DNA of 64,000 nucleotides, taken from Chionis minor. Its lineage: Eukaryota > Chordata > Aves > Charadriiformes > Chionididae. Within the stretch, counting starts at the first letter, position 1; every line of letters starts with the position of its first letter. The notes beneath the pieces are model-generated. The model was not told the DNA's origin and did no database searches. It saw nothing but the letters and a program-made list of their open reading frames with translations. Position numbers and translations under genes: made by a program. Below, one piece after another: positions 51,429 to 64,000 of the stretch. The DNA is taken from NCBI GenBank assembly GCA_013398295.1, contig VZSF01010416.1, positions 1,966,306-2,030,305 of the forward strand, given 5' to 3'.

Positions 51429-51880
51429 ATCTTGATGATCAAACTCACTATTAGGTATTTGGCTAAAAGCCTTTTTGAAGAAATGCAAAACAGCATCAGA
51501 AAGCACCAAAAAAGAGTCAGCTCTGTATTTCTTTTACCAAGAAATATTTACAGAAGTATTTTTTCGAGAAGAACAAAGATTAATAGCCACACCTGCTATT
51601 CTATGACCTCATTACTTTCCCACTAATTGATCAGTGTGAAAAAAAAATATATATATCAAGGCAGTATGAATATTCCCCAACTAATTGGCTGCTGGTAAGG
51701 GAGATTAGCTGAGGATATGTAAATTATTAAAGCCATAAACTGCTTCTGGAGCCTCCTCGCTCTCCTGGGTCAGGTTGGGGGGATCAGCTGGCTGTCCCCG
51801 GTGGGGCTGAGCTGGAGCAAGGTTAAGTAAGCAACCCTCATCTCTGCGTCTGCATCTATTAGACACCTTTGCTGACTCTC

Positions 51881-51903
51881 TGGCGCCAAGAAGTCAGGCG
51901 CCA
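51881..51903. repeat. Inverted TGGCGCC pair
   Basis: TGGCGCC (51881-51887) and GGCGCCA (51897-51903) are exact reverse complements across a 9-base spacer, unusual in this AT-rich setting. Each contains a GGCGCC core similar to E2F-type sites. Function is inference only. Confidence 0.45.
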
Positions 51904-52754
51904 CCCTCTACACTCAGAGAAGCACAGGAGGTTGCAAATGGTAAATTTAATACTGCAGCAGGAGGTGCCATTTACAGTCCCCAAAGGATAAGTCTCCCCC
52001 TCTTCTCTTTCATGCTCATATAAACAAATTGAGGCTGATGCAATTTTGAATCCTGTTGTCCTATTTTATTTTTAAATCTGTAATTTCCTCTTTATTTTAG
52101 CATCTATGCAAGGTAAAATTAAAGGATTTTTGTACACATGACTGATGGTTAAACTGCACTGAGGATTTGTACTTTATGAAACCATGAAAGCATTGACAAA
52201 TACAAGCAAAAAAACAACCATCAAAAATTTGGGACTTATTAGTAACACGCAACTTAAAAGAAAGGGAGATTAAGATGCCTCACAACCAAGCCTTACACAG
52301 TGTAATCCTTATCTTAGTTTAAAAGAAAAGCAAAATTTACCTCAGAAATGACTATCAAATATTTGTATAATATTTGCCTGTTTTGCTATGTATATTGTGA
52401 CATACTCTGTTCTGTTCATTCTTAGAACAATGCATTAAAAAGGTTAAAATTGTGTCATATTTTCATTTTTCTAAAGTGACATACTACTAGGCACTCTTTA
52501 GTGAAAGCTGCTGCCTTATGAAGTCAAGCCATTCCATCTATATGCTGCTAGAACAATGCAGAAGACATCTTTAGTGCAATCAAATTTTAAAAAAAATTGT
52601 ATTTACAGTCTACATTGGAAAGAAATTGCAAATCAATATTTTTACAGAGACTCTTTAAGATTAATGCAAACTGGAAAAGTGCAAGGAGGGGCAAAGTACA
52701 CAGCTTCTAACGCCAGATACAAAGAACAAAAATGATGGCATCTGAGGAAAAGAC

Positions 52755-52905
52755 TGACATGTTTTTATAGATTTTTGGGGATCCAGGAACCATATGCATT
52801 CCTCAGTCCAGTTTCCTACATAATGTTGGCCAGAGAATTTTACTCAGCAACTTCTGAATCATGCAAGGTCATGTGCGGTTGGACTATATCATCACTTTTA
52901 GAAAG
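52755..52905 (+). repeat. Possible CR1 3'-end fossil (weak)
   Basis: GGTTGGACTATATCATCAC near 52877 resembles the CR1 3' end GGTTGGACTAGATGATC, and GATTTTTGGGGATCCAGG upstream could be a decayed coding end. No terminal repeat is visible and the similarity is short. Confidence 0.3.
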
Positions 52906-54808
52906 ATACCAATGCTAGCTTTAACTAATTAAACTGAATCTACTTGATTTCCAGGCAAACTCTTGCAGTCGTCTGGTTACTCTCACTATTAAAATAAATG
53001 GCTTAGCAGAGGCAAAAGTAGTGCTCTGGCAGCTGTGAGTGACAAAGTAGATGGCAGAAATGGGAAAGGAGAGAGACGGAAGAAAATAGGCCAAAAATGC
53101 ACCTAGAATTAGTAGACCAGAGGAGTGGGCCAGCACATTATCAGGAAACAAAGTATTTCTCTTGTCAGCATAAATATCTGAGACATTTCAGTCATAAATT
53201 ACATGGGCCATGACAGGCCACAGGGTCCCAGCTTCTGTTCCATATTGTGTTGCAGCACATCCATTAGCATCGAGTTAGATTTATCAGCAAAACTGTTAAA
53301 ACTACAAGATGCGACAGACCATCTGACCACTGCTACTGCGGAAGAGAGAAAATGGGATCCGGTGCGGTTTCAGCACAGTATCTTAACAAAAAGCAGACTC
53401 AGGGCTGTGCACTTCAAATGCAGGCATTCAAACACTAAATAATTAAATACAACATTGATTCAAATAAGGAAGAAGGGAGACTCTAAGGACACATCATGTC
53501 TTTGCACACAAACTTCTCGGCGGAGGCAAGGGGAACAGCGAAGGCACGCAGCCTGCCAGTCAGCTCAGTGCTGCACGGCACACGTACCTTGGGCACAGGC
53601 TACAGTGACAGGCTCCTACTTAGCTGTACAGCCTTCCTACCCTCATCCCCCTCCATCTATGCTTTAGCCATGTCAACCTCTGTCTTTATGCACAAACAGC
53701 AAATACAACTTTTTTTCCCCCCCGTTTTTGTCCGCAGTTAAAATGCAAGATTCACCCCTGCTTCCCTATCAGTGTAAGAAAAGAAGGCCTGCATTTGACT
53801 TCGACACATCACAAAAATGTGGAAGGTTCATTAAAGATTTATAGCAACATCAAACGTTCTGTTTTACTTTCAATTTTGTCACATAATCCCAATAAAACAG
53901 TGATTTAGCCGTATCTTTTAAAGTTATTTGTCACTGCTGAGTCCTTCCTGTATCACTACTGACACAGAAATACGTAAGCCAGCGAAGTCAGTCTCCGCAG
54001 GGTCTGTCTCTTTTGGGAATCTGTAGCTGCTCAGACTGGGCTCTATATTATTTAGGCTTTCCAGTAAAAAAATAAAAAGAACTCTTAAGTAATGCATTAG
54101 TGTTATTCTTATCTAGGGAAGGCTTGTGGGACTAAGTGAAAAGATAAAGGAAATAACAGAGACATGTGGCAGTGCTAATGTTAATATTTGATTAGGAATA
54201 TTCCAAACAAGATGTCAAGACAAATTCAGTTCTTGTTATCAACACACACCCAGCTCATCGCGGCTGAAATGGTGTGTTCAGAAATACAGTTTGGAAGGCA
54301 AGTAAGCTGAAAATAGTTTGTGTTTATAAAATGAAGACACAGTCAAAAAACCCCAAACAAACAAACCAAAACAACCCCCTAACCCTTCTAATGTAATGCT
54401 CATAATTAATTAGCAAGGACAAGAACTACTGGAATCAAATTTGTACCCGTTCTTCCATTATTACATGTTGCTTAATTTAGAACAACACTGTGTGCAACAT
54501 CAAACCACTTGCCTTTGCCTTCCCAAAGTCTTAAATTAAATAATGAAAGCATCTGAAGTCCTCGTACTCAACACATTTTCGATCCTCTCTTTGACCACAG
54601 TTGCCACAGGCATAATCTGAAATTTAAGTGGTACGACAGCACTGTTCTCTGCTACATCACATCAGCATGCTCCCCTTTTCATATAGTTTTACGTATTTGG
54701 TAATTACGATTGTTTCTCTACAGGACTTCTCTATTGCAGCGCAGAAGAAAACAGAATCTAAAAAAACAACCTGCCTCAGGTTTTAAGTCACCATGATAGT
54801 GTCAATAT

Positions 54809-54828
54809 TGTCATTGTCGACAATGACA
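54809..54828. promoter_or_regulatory. Perfect 20-bp palindrome with paired SOX-like motifs
   Basis: TGTCATTGTC at 54809-54818 is followed directly by its exact reverse complement GACAATGACA. The palindrome has no spacer and centres on GTCGAC. Each half carries ACAATG/CATTGT, close to the SOX HMG-box core. The flanking bases (T at 54808, C at 54829) do not extend it. A regulatory role is inference. Confidence 0.5.
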
Positions 54829-57800
54829 CGCAAGGAGAAGATGGAGAAAGAAAGGCATACAATTAAGTTAAAGCTGATGGCATGATACCCAGAAGCAATT
54901 GTCAGAGAGAGAAACAGGAAGATGGAATTGGATGCAGACCAGTCAGAAGCAGAGAAATAGAGCTGCATCTCAGTTGTGTAAAGATAGCAGGTGAAACTAT
55001 ACAACTGGACAAGATGATCTGGAGAGAAAGCAGACAAAATAAAAGAGTCATAAAATAATTCAAAAAGAAAAAGAGGAACAAGAGGGAACTAAAGAAGAAA
55101 AGAGTTGCTAAGTGGTGTACTGGTTTGGGGTAAAACAGAACTAATTTTCTGTTCATTAATTTTACTTTGCAGTTAAGTCTCTTCTAACTAACTGAACTCT
55201 CTGAAATTAACAAATTATTTTTCAGGAAAAACAAACATTAAGTGCCAAGGGAAGCTGCAATATTGAAAAAACTTAAGAACTACACAGAAAGATCAGGAAG
55301 GCTGGATTTGGATGTCTGTCTGGTTGCTTGAGACCTTGGTAAAAGTCCGCCAGAACTCAACCCTGAACCAGGCTGTAACTGCAGAAGAGAAATTCAGAAC
55401 AGGAGTTCCTAGCTCTGCCATGGCATTCTCAAAAGGTACCTGGGTGGGAGTTCGGTTACCGGGTATATCTGAGGATTCTCTCTGTCTGAACTCCCCAGTT
55501 ACACAACTGAAGTAACAATTCTTTCCTGTGTGATAGTTCTGTACAAATTAGGAGGAGAGGCGGTCCGTAATGGAGCCATATAAAAATGTAAAATCTGTGG
55601 CAGCATTTCAAGGAGAGAGAATGGTCAAGGATACATTTCTTGATGGTAGCTACAGAAGTCAGCAGCGGCCATAGATCAGGAAGAGAAGGAAGACACACAC
55701 AAGGCGGTGGGTGGAAGAGCTAGAGAGAATTGTCAGGAGCATCTAGCATGGGCAAGGAGGGTTGGTGGTTTAAACAAGCCATGCTGCTATGCATCTGTTA
55801 GGATTACCTATGTAGGCCCATTTTTACCATCCTTCCTCCTTTTTATATGTATTTCTTGTGCTGTTTAAGATGACTTCCATCGAAATTACCACTGCTGTCA
55901 TATCAGGTATCTGCCCTTATTTCAAGATCTCTGCATGCCGTCTTCTTTAGCCTCTATCGAAGATGTTTCACAGCAGTCTTAAGGCAAAAAAGAGGGATCA
56001 GAAGTGGAAATCAAAAGCCACTGTAACCAATAAAGCTTACTTAATTAGACAGTACCCAATTATTTTATGATCCATGAGGCTGCCTGCAATAATTTGGTCA
56101 GTGAAACAAAGTGCATGTTAGATTACTTCTTTCCATGAGAAAGCAATTCTTTCATAATGTTTAAACATGGCACAACAGTAATAAAGGAATACAAGACTTT
56201 CAAATACAGCTGTACAGGCATCCAAAATGTAAACTACTGAACGGCTCGTGATGTGTTTGCTTTAGCTTGCCTCAAAGTGGGACTAGCCTTTTTCTTAAAA
56301 AAAGAAAAAAAAAAAACCCACACGACAACAAAAAAAAAACCTGACCTTGGTTTTGCTGAGGGAAACCATTGACAAGATTTTGTGGGGAAAAGAGAGACTG
56401 GTGAAATACAAATTCTTTTTGTATTAAGACATGTCAAGTTACATCAGGCATAGTTTTGGACTAGGCAACTGTATTTTGTCTCAGCCATTTACTAAGCTTA
56501 ACAGGCTGAAATAGACAACAGTAGAAGTGCTAAGATTTATTTATTATTTTCTTTAAAATGTGCGTTTATTCTTTGTGAGTGATTTTCCCATCCTGAGAAA
56601 CAGTGAAAAAGACAGTGTTTTTCAGTGCAAGCTAGAGGATGGAAATTAATGAAAGATACTTGTAAATCATTCATCAGACTTGGCAGCGCCAGGCATTTTG
56701 CATTTCAATACCTCCATGCATAAGGTAAGTTTATAGAAACCAGGCTGTTTCCTCATCAAATGTATCACGGATTTACTGAAAGAAGGATATTCATCCTTTC
56801 CATCTCCTGATTAGCGAAGAACCAACCATTGCAGCAGGTCTCCTCTAAAATGTTTCTGGCGTGCTCACAGACGTTTTTTTTTCCAGTGCTATTGCATCCT
56901 AATGAGCAAGACTCCAGCCTGCTGTGAGAGCTATTTCTCTCACTTACCAGGCAAGGTTTTGTGCACATGTATGTGACTCTTCTGAGAATAAGTTGTGAAC
57001 ACTGTGTTTTCCATGTACAAGTACTTCATTTTTGAAGCACTACATCTCCTCAGTGGAGACATTCAGCTTCTTCCTAAGGCAGCAGGCTACTGGTTGTCAG
57101 ATTATGTTTCAATCTTAGATGACAGCATATTTTTCAAGTGTCCCAGCATTTACCTTAAAGTTTCCTCTCTCTTGACAAAGTTGCTCCTCAACAAGCATGA
57201 AAATGTCAGCTATGGGATGATACCTTCTTCCAAAAGCCCTGACCAGGTCTCTGCTCTCTCTGATCTTTTTTCCTTTTTCTTCTTTTGTGTGGGAGAAGAG
57301 GGGATGGGAGGAGGGTGGTTAAGCTGATCCCACTAGCCCGATATGTGCTCTCCTTCATGTCTTGATTGAGCAGGCTCCTTCTCCCCGCTTGTTTGTCTTC
57401 ATGCTTCTCTGCTTATTTAATAAAGAAACAGCACCCTAACCCTACAGATCTTATTTCTGCTTAAGCATAGAAAACTCAAAAGAAAAGGGATAGTGGACAA
57501 ACTCAATAGAAGGCACTTCTTATCATGCCCTTAAACAAGATGGATTTAGGACTCTGACAAAGAGACCAAGACCATTACTTCAAAGCAGAAATGCTCAAAT
57601 AAGAAAACCCTATTCAGTACGTGGTGGCTTCACCTCACTGACTGACTGGTAGATCTTTACTATTTCAGCAGGAGGAAGATGAGAGGCAACCATGAGATCC
57701 TTAGACACAGGCCTGACTGATGATTACATCTGTGTCCAGATGTAAACCAGAAGTTACTACACTTTTCAGATGTATAACAGGACAGTATGTGTTTCTAAAA

Positions 57801-60220
57801 CAAAACAGCTCTTATGATTCAACCGCCACATAGGTTATGCGCTTGGAGCCCAAGCAGAAGCTAACTTTAAAGTCTCTCTGCAACTCAGCTCTTTACTTTT
57901 AATTCCACTGCCACTGGTTTTTTTTTTTCTGGGACATCAGAGGTGTCACTTACCCAAGGACTATATTTCTGGAGTGCTGATGTAGTTATAAATAAGAAAT
58001 ATAGCAACTGTGCTGCAAACAGCAACATGCACCTAATGAAATGCCAAAAAAGGGAAAGACCTCCTCAGCGTCGGTTCCCCAACTTTCTCATTTGGGAAAC
58101 AGACCCATGAAAAACACAGCTACAGATGACACCCTCAGGGCATACAGTTTATGTCATCTTCAAACTTGGGTAAACCTGTAAACTCTTTAGAATTAGGGCC
58201 TTTAGTTTGACCAACCAAAGTATTTTGGAGAGTAGTTTTCATAGGTTTGCCACATTATGTTTTTGTTATTTTTCCTCCAGCCATGTTAAACAATTGGAGT
58301 ATCTCCTTCCTATTGATTACCATTACTATTGCCCACAGTTCCTGTAAGAGAAGTCATGCAGTGAGGTGTAGGCATCACTTCTACATAGCAGCCTTAATTT
58401 ATCTTTGAAGAGTACTAAGAATAGACCCTGTGGATATTCGTACCTGTAAAAAGATTGAAATGTGATACAGAAAAGGAATGAGAGAGACTATTTTCATAAA
58501 ACCTCATGTTGCTTGTCAATATCAACATTTAGAAAGAGTAAATTAAGGTGTTTTTTTTTAAAAAAAAAAAAGGGAGATCTATTTTGGTACAATTACAACA
58601 AAAGTGGGAAGAAGCAGAAATATTTCTCATTCAGCTCTAAGCGCTGCGGTAGAGGTCTGAGGACTCACTTATCTTAGTTACAGCGTATTCCATAAACATG
58701 ATTGTGCCCTAATGATACCACTGTCCTTTAGCAAAGCCCTGGGGCCACACAAAGTATTCAATGCCGTGGACAGCAGCTAATGTTTTGCACACTGCCTTAG
58801 GCCTAAAAAGGCCTTTCATATACAGGCCAGATGTTCACTCTTTCTTAGGCCAGCTTAAGGCTAGAACAAACCTTTTCAACCAGGGTTTATCAGAGTTTCT
58901 AAATTACATACTGGGAAGAAATTTAATTGGTTTAATTAAGAAAGTTTATTTCATGGTAATTCAGTTTTGTTATGCTGCAAGACTTAATGTGTCCTCTGGT
59001 AGGAGTGATTTGTTATAAATATTCATAGCAATCCTCTATCCCACCCAAGCCAGAAAAAAAAAATTATTAAAGTATAAAGTTGCAGATAAAAAAATACCTT
59101 CAAAAGTCTGGAACGCAACTGTTCAAGTCTCCTTACACTAGTGTCCGTGCTTATTTAAGTCAGGATAATTGTCATCTCTTTGTATAGTTTGCACAGTGCT
59201 CACAGATTCTCTCTTTTTTTCAACAGGAATGTCAAAGGCAACAAGGTGACATCTTGACTGCTTTCTCCCCACAAAGTTTTAGTCATTACTTTTCTTAATG
59301 AATTGCTGTGGGTTGCTGAGTTTATGGGTTCTCGGTTTTTTCCAAAAAGTATTATAAGAAACAAACCGTTTTATTTACTGTTATTCACAACAATTATCTT
59401 AAAGGTGATTTAATGTGTTTTGAAGTGGGCCCTGCTTGATGGAGTTGCCTGACAACGCACATTACTGCATCACGCATCCAGGGTTAGAAAAGCAGCGGCC
59501 ATTCTACCTGTTAAGGTCATGATTTAATCCTTCACACTTAAAAGACACTATGACTTAGCTAAAAATCCAAGTTCACAGGCATCAGTCACTACCATAATAG
59601 GCCTGCAGGTCAGGTGAGACAACAGGAGGAAAACTAATGTTGATTCAGTAAGGTTCTTCTGAAACACTGGCATCCTTCACGCTGTTCTTTTTTTGCCCCT
59701 CATCACTAATCATTACCAAAGTGAGGAAACTGTGAGGAAAGTTCATATGTTGAATGTATAGCTCTCCAGTTGCAGCACAGATCTATACGGATCAATAGCG
59801 GGTTCATTCTTTCAGCAGTAAATTTAGTGCAGGCAAATGGTGCCCACTGACAGCACTGATGTCCTCTGCTCATAACAGGTACTGCACCAGGAGACCAGAA
59901 CAATTACTGCCTATCTTGTATTATCACTGTATCCCCAAGCCTACCCCAACTGCAGGCACGAGGTGGTAGTTTGGCCCTGTAAATCAGAATTAGAGGGAAG
60001 TCTGCAAGAACATAGACCAGCTATCATAGGACAAATCCCTCAACCTTTGTTATCATCTTTGTCAGATTTTGTGTTACACTAATCTACAGACATCACATTC
60101 AGGACTCTGGCTCCGTTTTGCTAGCTGCTGTTCAAACACAGGTAGAAACAACATTTCCCAAAAGAACAGGTAATCTAAAAAAGACAAGAAAAAGCAGGGA
60201 GAAAGATGCATGCCAGAGTG

Positions 60221-60249
60221 TTATACAGGGTATACTTTTATACAGGGTA
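60221..60249 (+). repeat. 12-bp direct repeat
   Basis: TTATACAGGGTA occurs at 60221-60232 and 60238-60249, a 17-bp period. Local duplication. Confidence 0.6.
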
Positions 60250-60600
60250 AATATTTTTTTTAATCAGAACAACCCAGAGTGCTCAGCTCTTCTTATTATG
60301 TTTAACTCTATTTACTAGTGCTTTTTCATAAAAAAACCAAACACATACAACTATTACTCAAGGCTTTCCAAAAACCTTATGTGTCAGCCACAGCACAACT
60401 CTGAAAGTCCTTTATTCTGTGGGTCTCAGTTTGGCTCTGAGATAGAGGGAATTTTATTTATTTATTAAACATATATTAGGCAGATTTGCGCGATTTCCTC
60501 AAGGCTTATAAAAACTGCAGCTCTCTGATATGACAAAACACACAAGTGTGTTTTCAAATATTTCTTTTAAAATACTTCTACACCTCTGGGAAGTTAAGCA

Positions 60601-60906
60601 ATGCAAAAATATCAGGATTATTTACTAGGATCCACAGCAATAACTGAAGTCAGAAGTTACACTGAACAGACAAAAACAAAAAACAATGTGCCAAACAAGT
60701 CTGGTTTGGCTTGTATGATTTGCTCAAGCACAAGTCTTGACTCTGTATCTGAGGTGGGGACTGATGTAACATCAGACAACACAAAAAGATCCTTTCACAC
60801 CATTTTAATTGATTTTAATCTGCTTTCTCGGTTAAAAAAATATAAACAAAAAAAGAATGAGCTGAAGGAATTACAGCACCAATATCTGCAAAAGGGTTAT
60901 TTTTAG
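60601..60906 (+). other. 101-aa ATG-initiated open frame, unassigned
   Basis: An ATG with G at -3 opens 101 codons ending in TAG. The product is polar, with a CMIC pair near residue 38 and a lysine/glutamate/leucine-rich C-terminus (LKKYKQKKNELKELQHQYL) that could form a short coiled coil. I recognise no family, and there is no promoter or polyadenylation context I would trust. The length fits chance for this window, so this is recorded as unsupported coding potential. Confidence 0.12.
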
Positions 60907-61570
60907 CATCCATCAGTTAAACCACTTGTATAGGAAAGGCCCTGGGCTGGCCTCACGCGTATGTATGGCCAAAAGAGACTCAGAATGAAACCCAAGAACA
61001 ACTATCATTTAAAGGACATGTGCATTTCTTTTTTCCTCTGTTAATACTATACTGTGCAGAACAGTTTATCAGCCAGTCCCTAGAAAAGCTGCAGTGCTTT
61101 CAGAAATTCATGCCAAAGAAGAACCACACACAACCACGGGTCTTTAGCGGGCAGGTCAACTTCTTCTCAGCTGCTTAAGTTAGAAAAGTGGTGAATCTTC
61201 CCCAGGTTACTGAAATCCACAAATCGGATATCTTGACAACACCTCTCTGCCAAATCATAGCAAGAAAAACTAATCCATTTACAAAAAGACTGGATTTATA
61301 CTAATTTTTTTTTTCCCCCCAGTTCGCATAGCTAAATGGGTATTTTAGGCAACAGAAGGTGGAATTAATATCCTTTAATACAGCAAGGGACATATTTCAG
61401 AATAAGCAGTATTATCCATCTATTCCTCTTAGATAAAAACAAAAAAAGATTTAAAAAACCCAACAAAGCTGAGTCTTATTGTCAGAGACTGGAGGAATCG
61501 GGAATATGCAGCTGACACTACAACTAAAGAAGAAATAATCTGCGTTCTTAGCTGGACTACCAGCATTTTG

Positions 61571-61610
61571 AGGTTAGACAAGTGCAGTGAAGGTTAGAAA
61601 AGTGTAGTTT
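61571..61610 (+). repeat. 20-bp imperfect tandem duplication
   Basis: The unit at 61571-61590 (AGGTTAGACAAGTGCAGTGA) is followed at once by a copy matching 16 of 20 bases. Local slippage-type duplication. Confidence 0.6.
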
Positions 61611-61965
61611 CCTTCCACAAACAAAATGTGCCAGCCTGTCATAGCATTACAGACAATAGATGGCTGTATGACTACTTACTCTTTATCTCATCTTCTCCAG
61701 TTCATGACAGCTCTTTCTCTCAAGTTTACCATATCCACATTGCCATAACGGCTTATGACAATGCAGTAATCCATGACTACCTGCATAGATGCACATTTAT
61801 TCCTTCTGTTGACAGAAACTGAATTCATTTTTCGGAATCCACAATATAGCGCCCTACAACCTCAGCTAGTGGAGAACTGTCAAACTACAGTAGCTTTGAG
61901 AACAAACCATTGGAAGGAGACGTTACGTGACAAAAGCATCCCAAATTCAAACATGCCTTTTCCGG

Positions 61966-62006
61966 AGAAAGAAAAAAAAAAAAGAATCAAAAAAAGAAAA
62001 AAAAAG
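61966..62006 (+). repeat. A-rich simple repeat
   Basis: Interrupted A-run with occasional G and a single TC. Confidence 0.85.
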
Positions 62007-63457
62007 TCTTGACCCAGAGAGCATAGTCTGACATATAGGCATCAAAAAATATGTTGTCCTCCTGAGTTCCCAGAGTCAATTTCTGTATTTGAGTGTAATT
62101 TCTTAATCATTTGTTTACATTTTTAAGACTCCAAGAAACAGAACTATAAGAACCTGGTTGCTAGAAGTCTCATATTTTTTTGGATGAGACGAGAAATCCA
62201 CTGGAAGGAATGTAATAAAGCAAGTGTGGTGATGGAAAAAGGGGGAAACTTGGAACACAAAGCCATGGAACTACTATATGTATTTTTAAAATGGTATAAC
62301 AGACGGGCACAGAGCTAGCAGAGGTGACAGAAATAAGAGGTTTAAACTTCAGTATCATGTGCAGACAGGAAAAGCCTATCAGGGGCAAAGTATTCCAGAT
62401 CATGGAGGACATCATTCCTGCTATGAAATTTTTAATACATCAGAGAGAAATGAGCTACATGCCAAAACAGCCAGAAAGAAAACCTCATAGAAGTCCAGCC
62501 AAAGACACCAGTACTTGTCACCAAGTCAAACAGCTGGGCTGCAAAAAATCTCAGCTTTTATTTTAGACAAACTTAGCTGTTCTTCAATAATATCCATTTG
62601 GACATCTATAGCTTAATTTACTTAATTCATCTCTCCCACAATCAGTTAAGTCACTGTATCAAAAACTTACTGTTAATACTTTCTATTCTTCTAGAGTGTA
62701 TAACTTTCTTATGAATCACTGCTAGCGTGCTATACATTACCTCTAATTCACCTGCAGATTTATCTGGGAACAAAAAGATTATTTAAAAGTCATTTTAACA
62801 TTTTCCTACACTTCTACTATTGCTTTCAATGGAATTTGGTATAATATATAGTTTTGGCTATGCATTCTGTCACTCTGAGTACAGACAAACCATTCAACCA
62901 CAAATTATCTCCGCTTCTCATTACTAATATTCATTCACTGCATGCCTTCCATGCGGGAACTACACCTTAAAGCAACATCAGTTCCCTGTGAAATTAGAAA
63001 CTGAAGACTGTTTCATTAGCCACTTTTTTATTTGATGCCGACAGTGCACGGGTTTTAGACTTAAGTTCATAACCTGTTCATAAGCAGTATTTTTTCAGTT
63101 CACTTGCTACCACGGAAAAGAACCAATCCAATTAAGAATGCTAAAATTGCTATTTCGTTTTCACTAAGAAAAGAGAGAGATTCTGCTAAACTGACAATAA
63201 AGAAAAAATATGTCACTATGGGAATTATCTAATTTGACTAGCTAGGTCATTTCATTAACTAAGAAGTAACAACATCTCTAATCAGTCTTTCTCACCTATA
63301 AATTACCATTTTTATCTCTTCAAATCTTCAATTCACTGTTGCTTTTCTTTCCACTTGCTACCAAGCTAGTGCCTTTGAAACAGTAACATCAACCACATCA
63401 AAAGCAATTTTAAATAGAGGGGGAGGTCATTTTGGAATGAACTGCATTTGGACCATT

Positions 63458-63467
63458 CCCCCCCCCC
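63458..63467 (+). repeat. Poly(C) run
   Basis: Ten consecutive C bases, the longest C homopolymer I noticed. Confidence 0.9.
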
Positions 63468-64000
63468 TCCACTGCTATGTTTTACTACAAGTTTGCTTAA
63501 ACTAGAGTGACAACATGTCATTCATAACATACCCTAGGTGTCATGGGAAACAATCTCTGGGTCAAGTAAAACTTGTCCAGTGGACTCCCCTCCAAGCACA
63601 AGGAGCAACAATATGAGAAGCCTTTCCGTACGAGGAGAGCAAGGTGAACAGTACCAAAGGAGCTTGCTACATGAAATGGTGCTAAGAGGTGGGGAGAGGG
63701 AACACAGAGACGTCAACAAGGAAAACACAATGTCCAGAAAGAAACATTAAGAATGAATATATACATCTATGTATATGAGTATGCACATTTTGGTGAATGA
63801 ATATGCATGCATACCTGTGTACATATATAAATACAGATAAAAGACAAACAGACCAGTTAAAGCTGCTTCCAGGAAGTCTGGACTTCCCTTCCTGGGAGTG
63901 ATGACTGATGCAGACATTGACCTTGAGAGCACTGGGACCCTGGTACCAAATACCAGACATAGGTCACCACTGTCATCTCTTCAGTTATGTTTCTGTCTTG

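Larger units (their letters stand above)
51429..54808. other. Intergenic or intronic sequence, 51.4-54.8 kb
   Basis: A locally GC-rich patch (about 51740-51920) carries a TGGCGCC inverted pair listed separately. 52.0-52.7 kb is AT-rich. A weak CR1 3'-end candidate is at 52.8 kb. Near 54350 there is an A/C-rich simple stretch. No exon is recognised. Confidence 0.5.
54829..64000. other. Intergenic or intronic sequence, 54.8 kb to window end
   Basis: AT-rich throughout. 54.83-55.1 kb is purine-rich on the plus strand. A-runs lie near 56300-56340, 58560 and 61965-62006, and a T-run near 57921. The 60601-60906 plus frame (101 codons, ATG start) is recorded separately. I recognise no exon, RNA gene or young transposon in this stretch. 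Confidence 0.5.

Noticed and set aside
61849..61862. AGCGCCCTACAAC, part of a CTCF-like motif on the minus strand
   Set aside because: The spacing is one base short within the G-rich core.
1..64000. CRISPR arrays, operons, phage or bacterial genes
   Set aside because: No regularly spaced repeats, no dense coding, no ribosome-binding sites. The repeats identify vertebrate DNA.

Overview
This window looks like non-coding nuclear DNA from a bird, probably a neoavian. It is AT-rich, and open frames are short and spread over all six frames, about as expected by chance. I see no rRNA, tRNA, operon, ribosome-binding site or CRISPR array. The lineage call rests on two interspersed repeats: a solo LTR of a family I recognise from neoavian genomes (778-1320), and a 5'-truncated CR1 LINE with a typical avian 3' end (about 8391-9125). 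I recognise no host protein-coding exon. The window is best read as intergenic or deep-intronic sequence, a gene desert at 64 kb scale.

Layout. 1-1.3 kb: unique sequence, then the minus-strand solo LTR. 1.3-8.4 kb: unique sequence with a small GGATTA-containing repeat near 3.87 kb. 8.4-9.1 kb: the avian CR1, minus strand. 9.1-34.9 kb: mostly unique sequence with a CTCF-like motif (12.76 kb), a hairpin (16.2 kb), a MIR-family fossil (19.6 kb), a single ambiguous base after an A-run (19,992) and a CA microsatellite (26.64 kb). 34.9-35.1 kb: a 30-base T-run with an 8-bp direct repeat that may flank a small retroposed insert. 35-45.8 kb: unique sequence, another MIR-like fossil (37.3 kb) and a second CTCF-like motif (38.53 kb). 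About 45.86-47.3 kb: a very old, highly diverged CR1 on the plus strand whose reverse-transcriptase motifs can still be read. 49.1-49.5 kb: two adjacent MIR-family fossils on the minus strand. 51.3-51.9 kb: an ancient amniote-type inverted-repeat element and a locally GC-rich patch. 54.8 kb: a perfect 20-bp palindrome holding two SOX-like half-sites. From there to the end: AT-rich sequence with simple repeats.

No set of genes works together here. The structure consists of transposon fossils of different ages (MIR and old CR1 from early amniotes; CR1 and LTR from bird evolution) plus scattered candidate regulatory motifs. I found no convincing undescribed biological system. The best leads are the old CR1, the inverted-repeat element at 51.3 kb, the palindrome at 54.8 kb and the possible A-tailed insert at 34.9 kb. 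Every repeat identity is from recalled consensus sequences, not a search.
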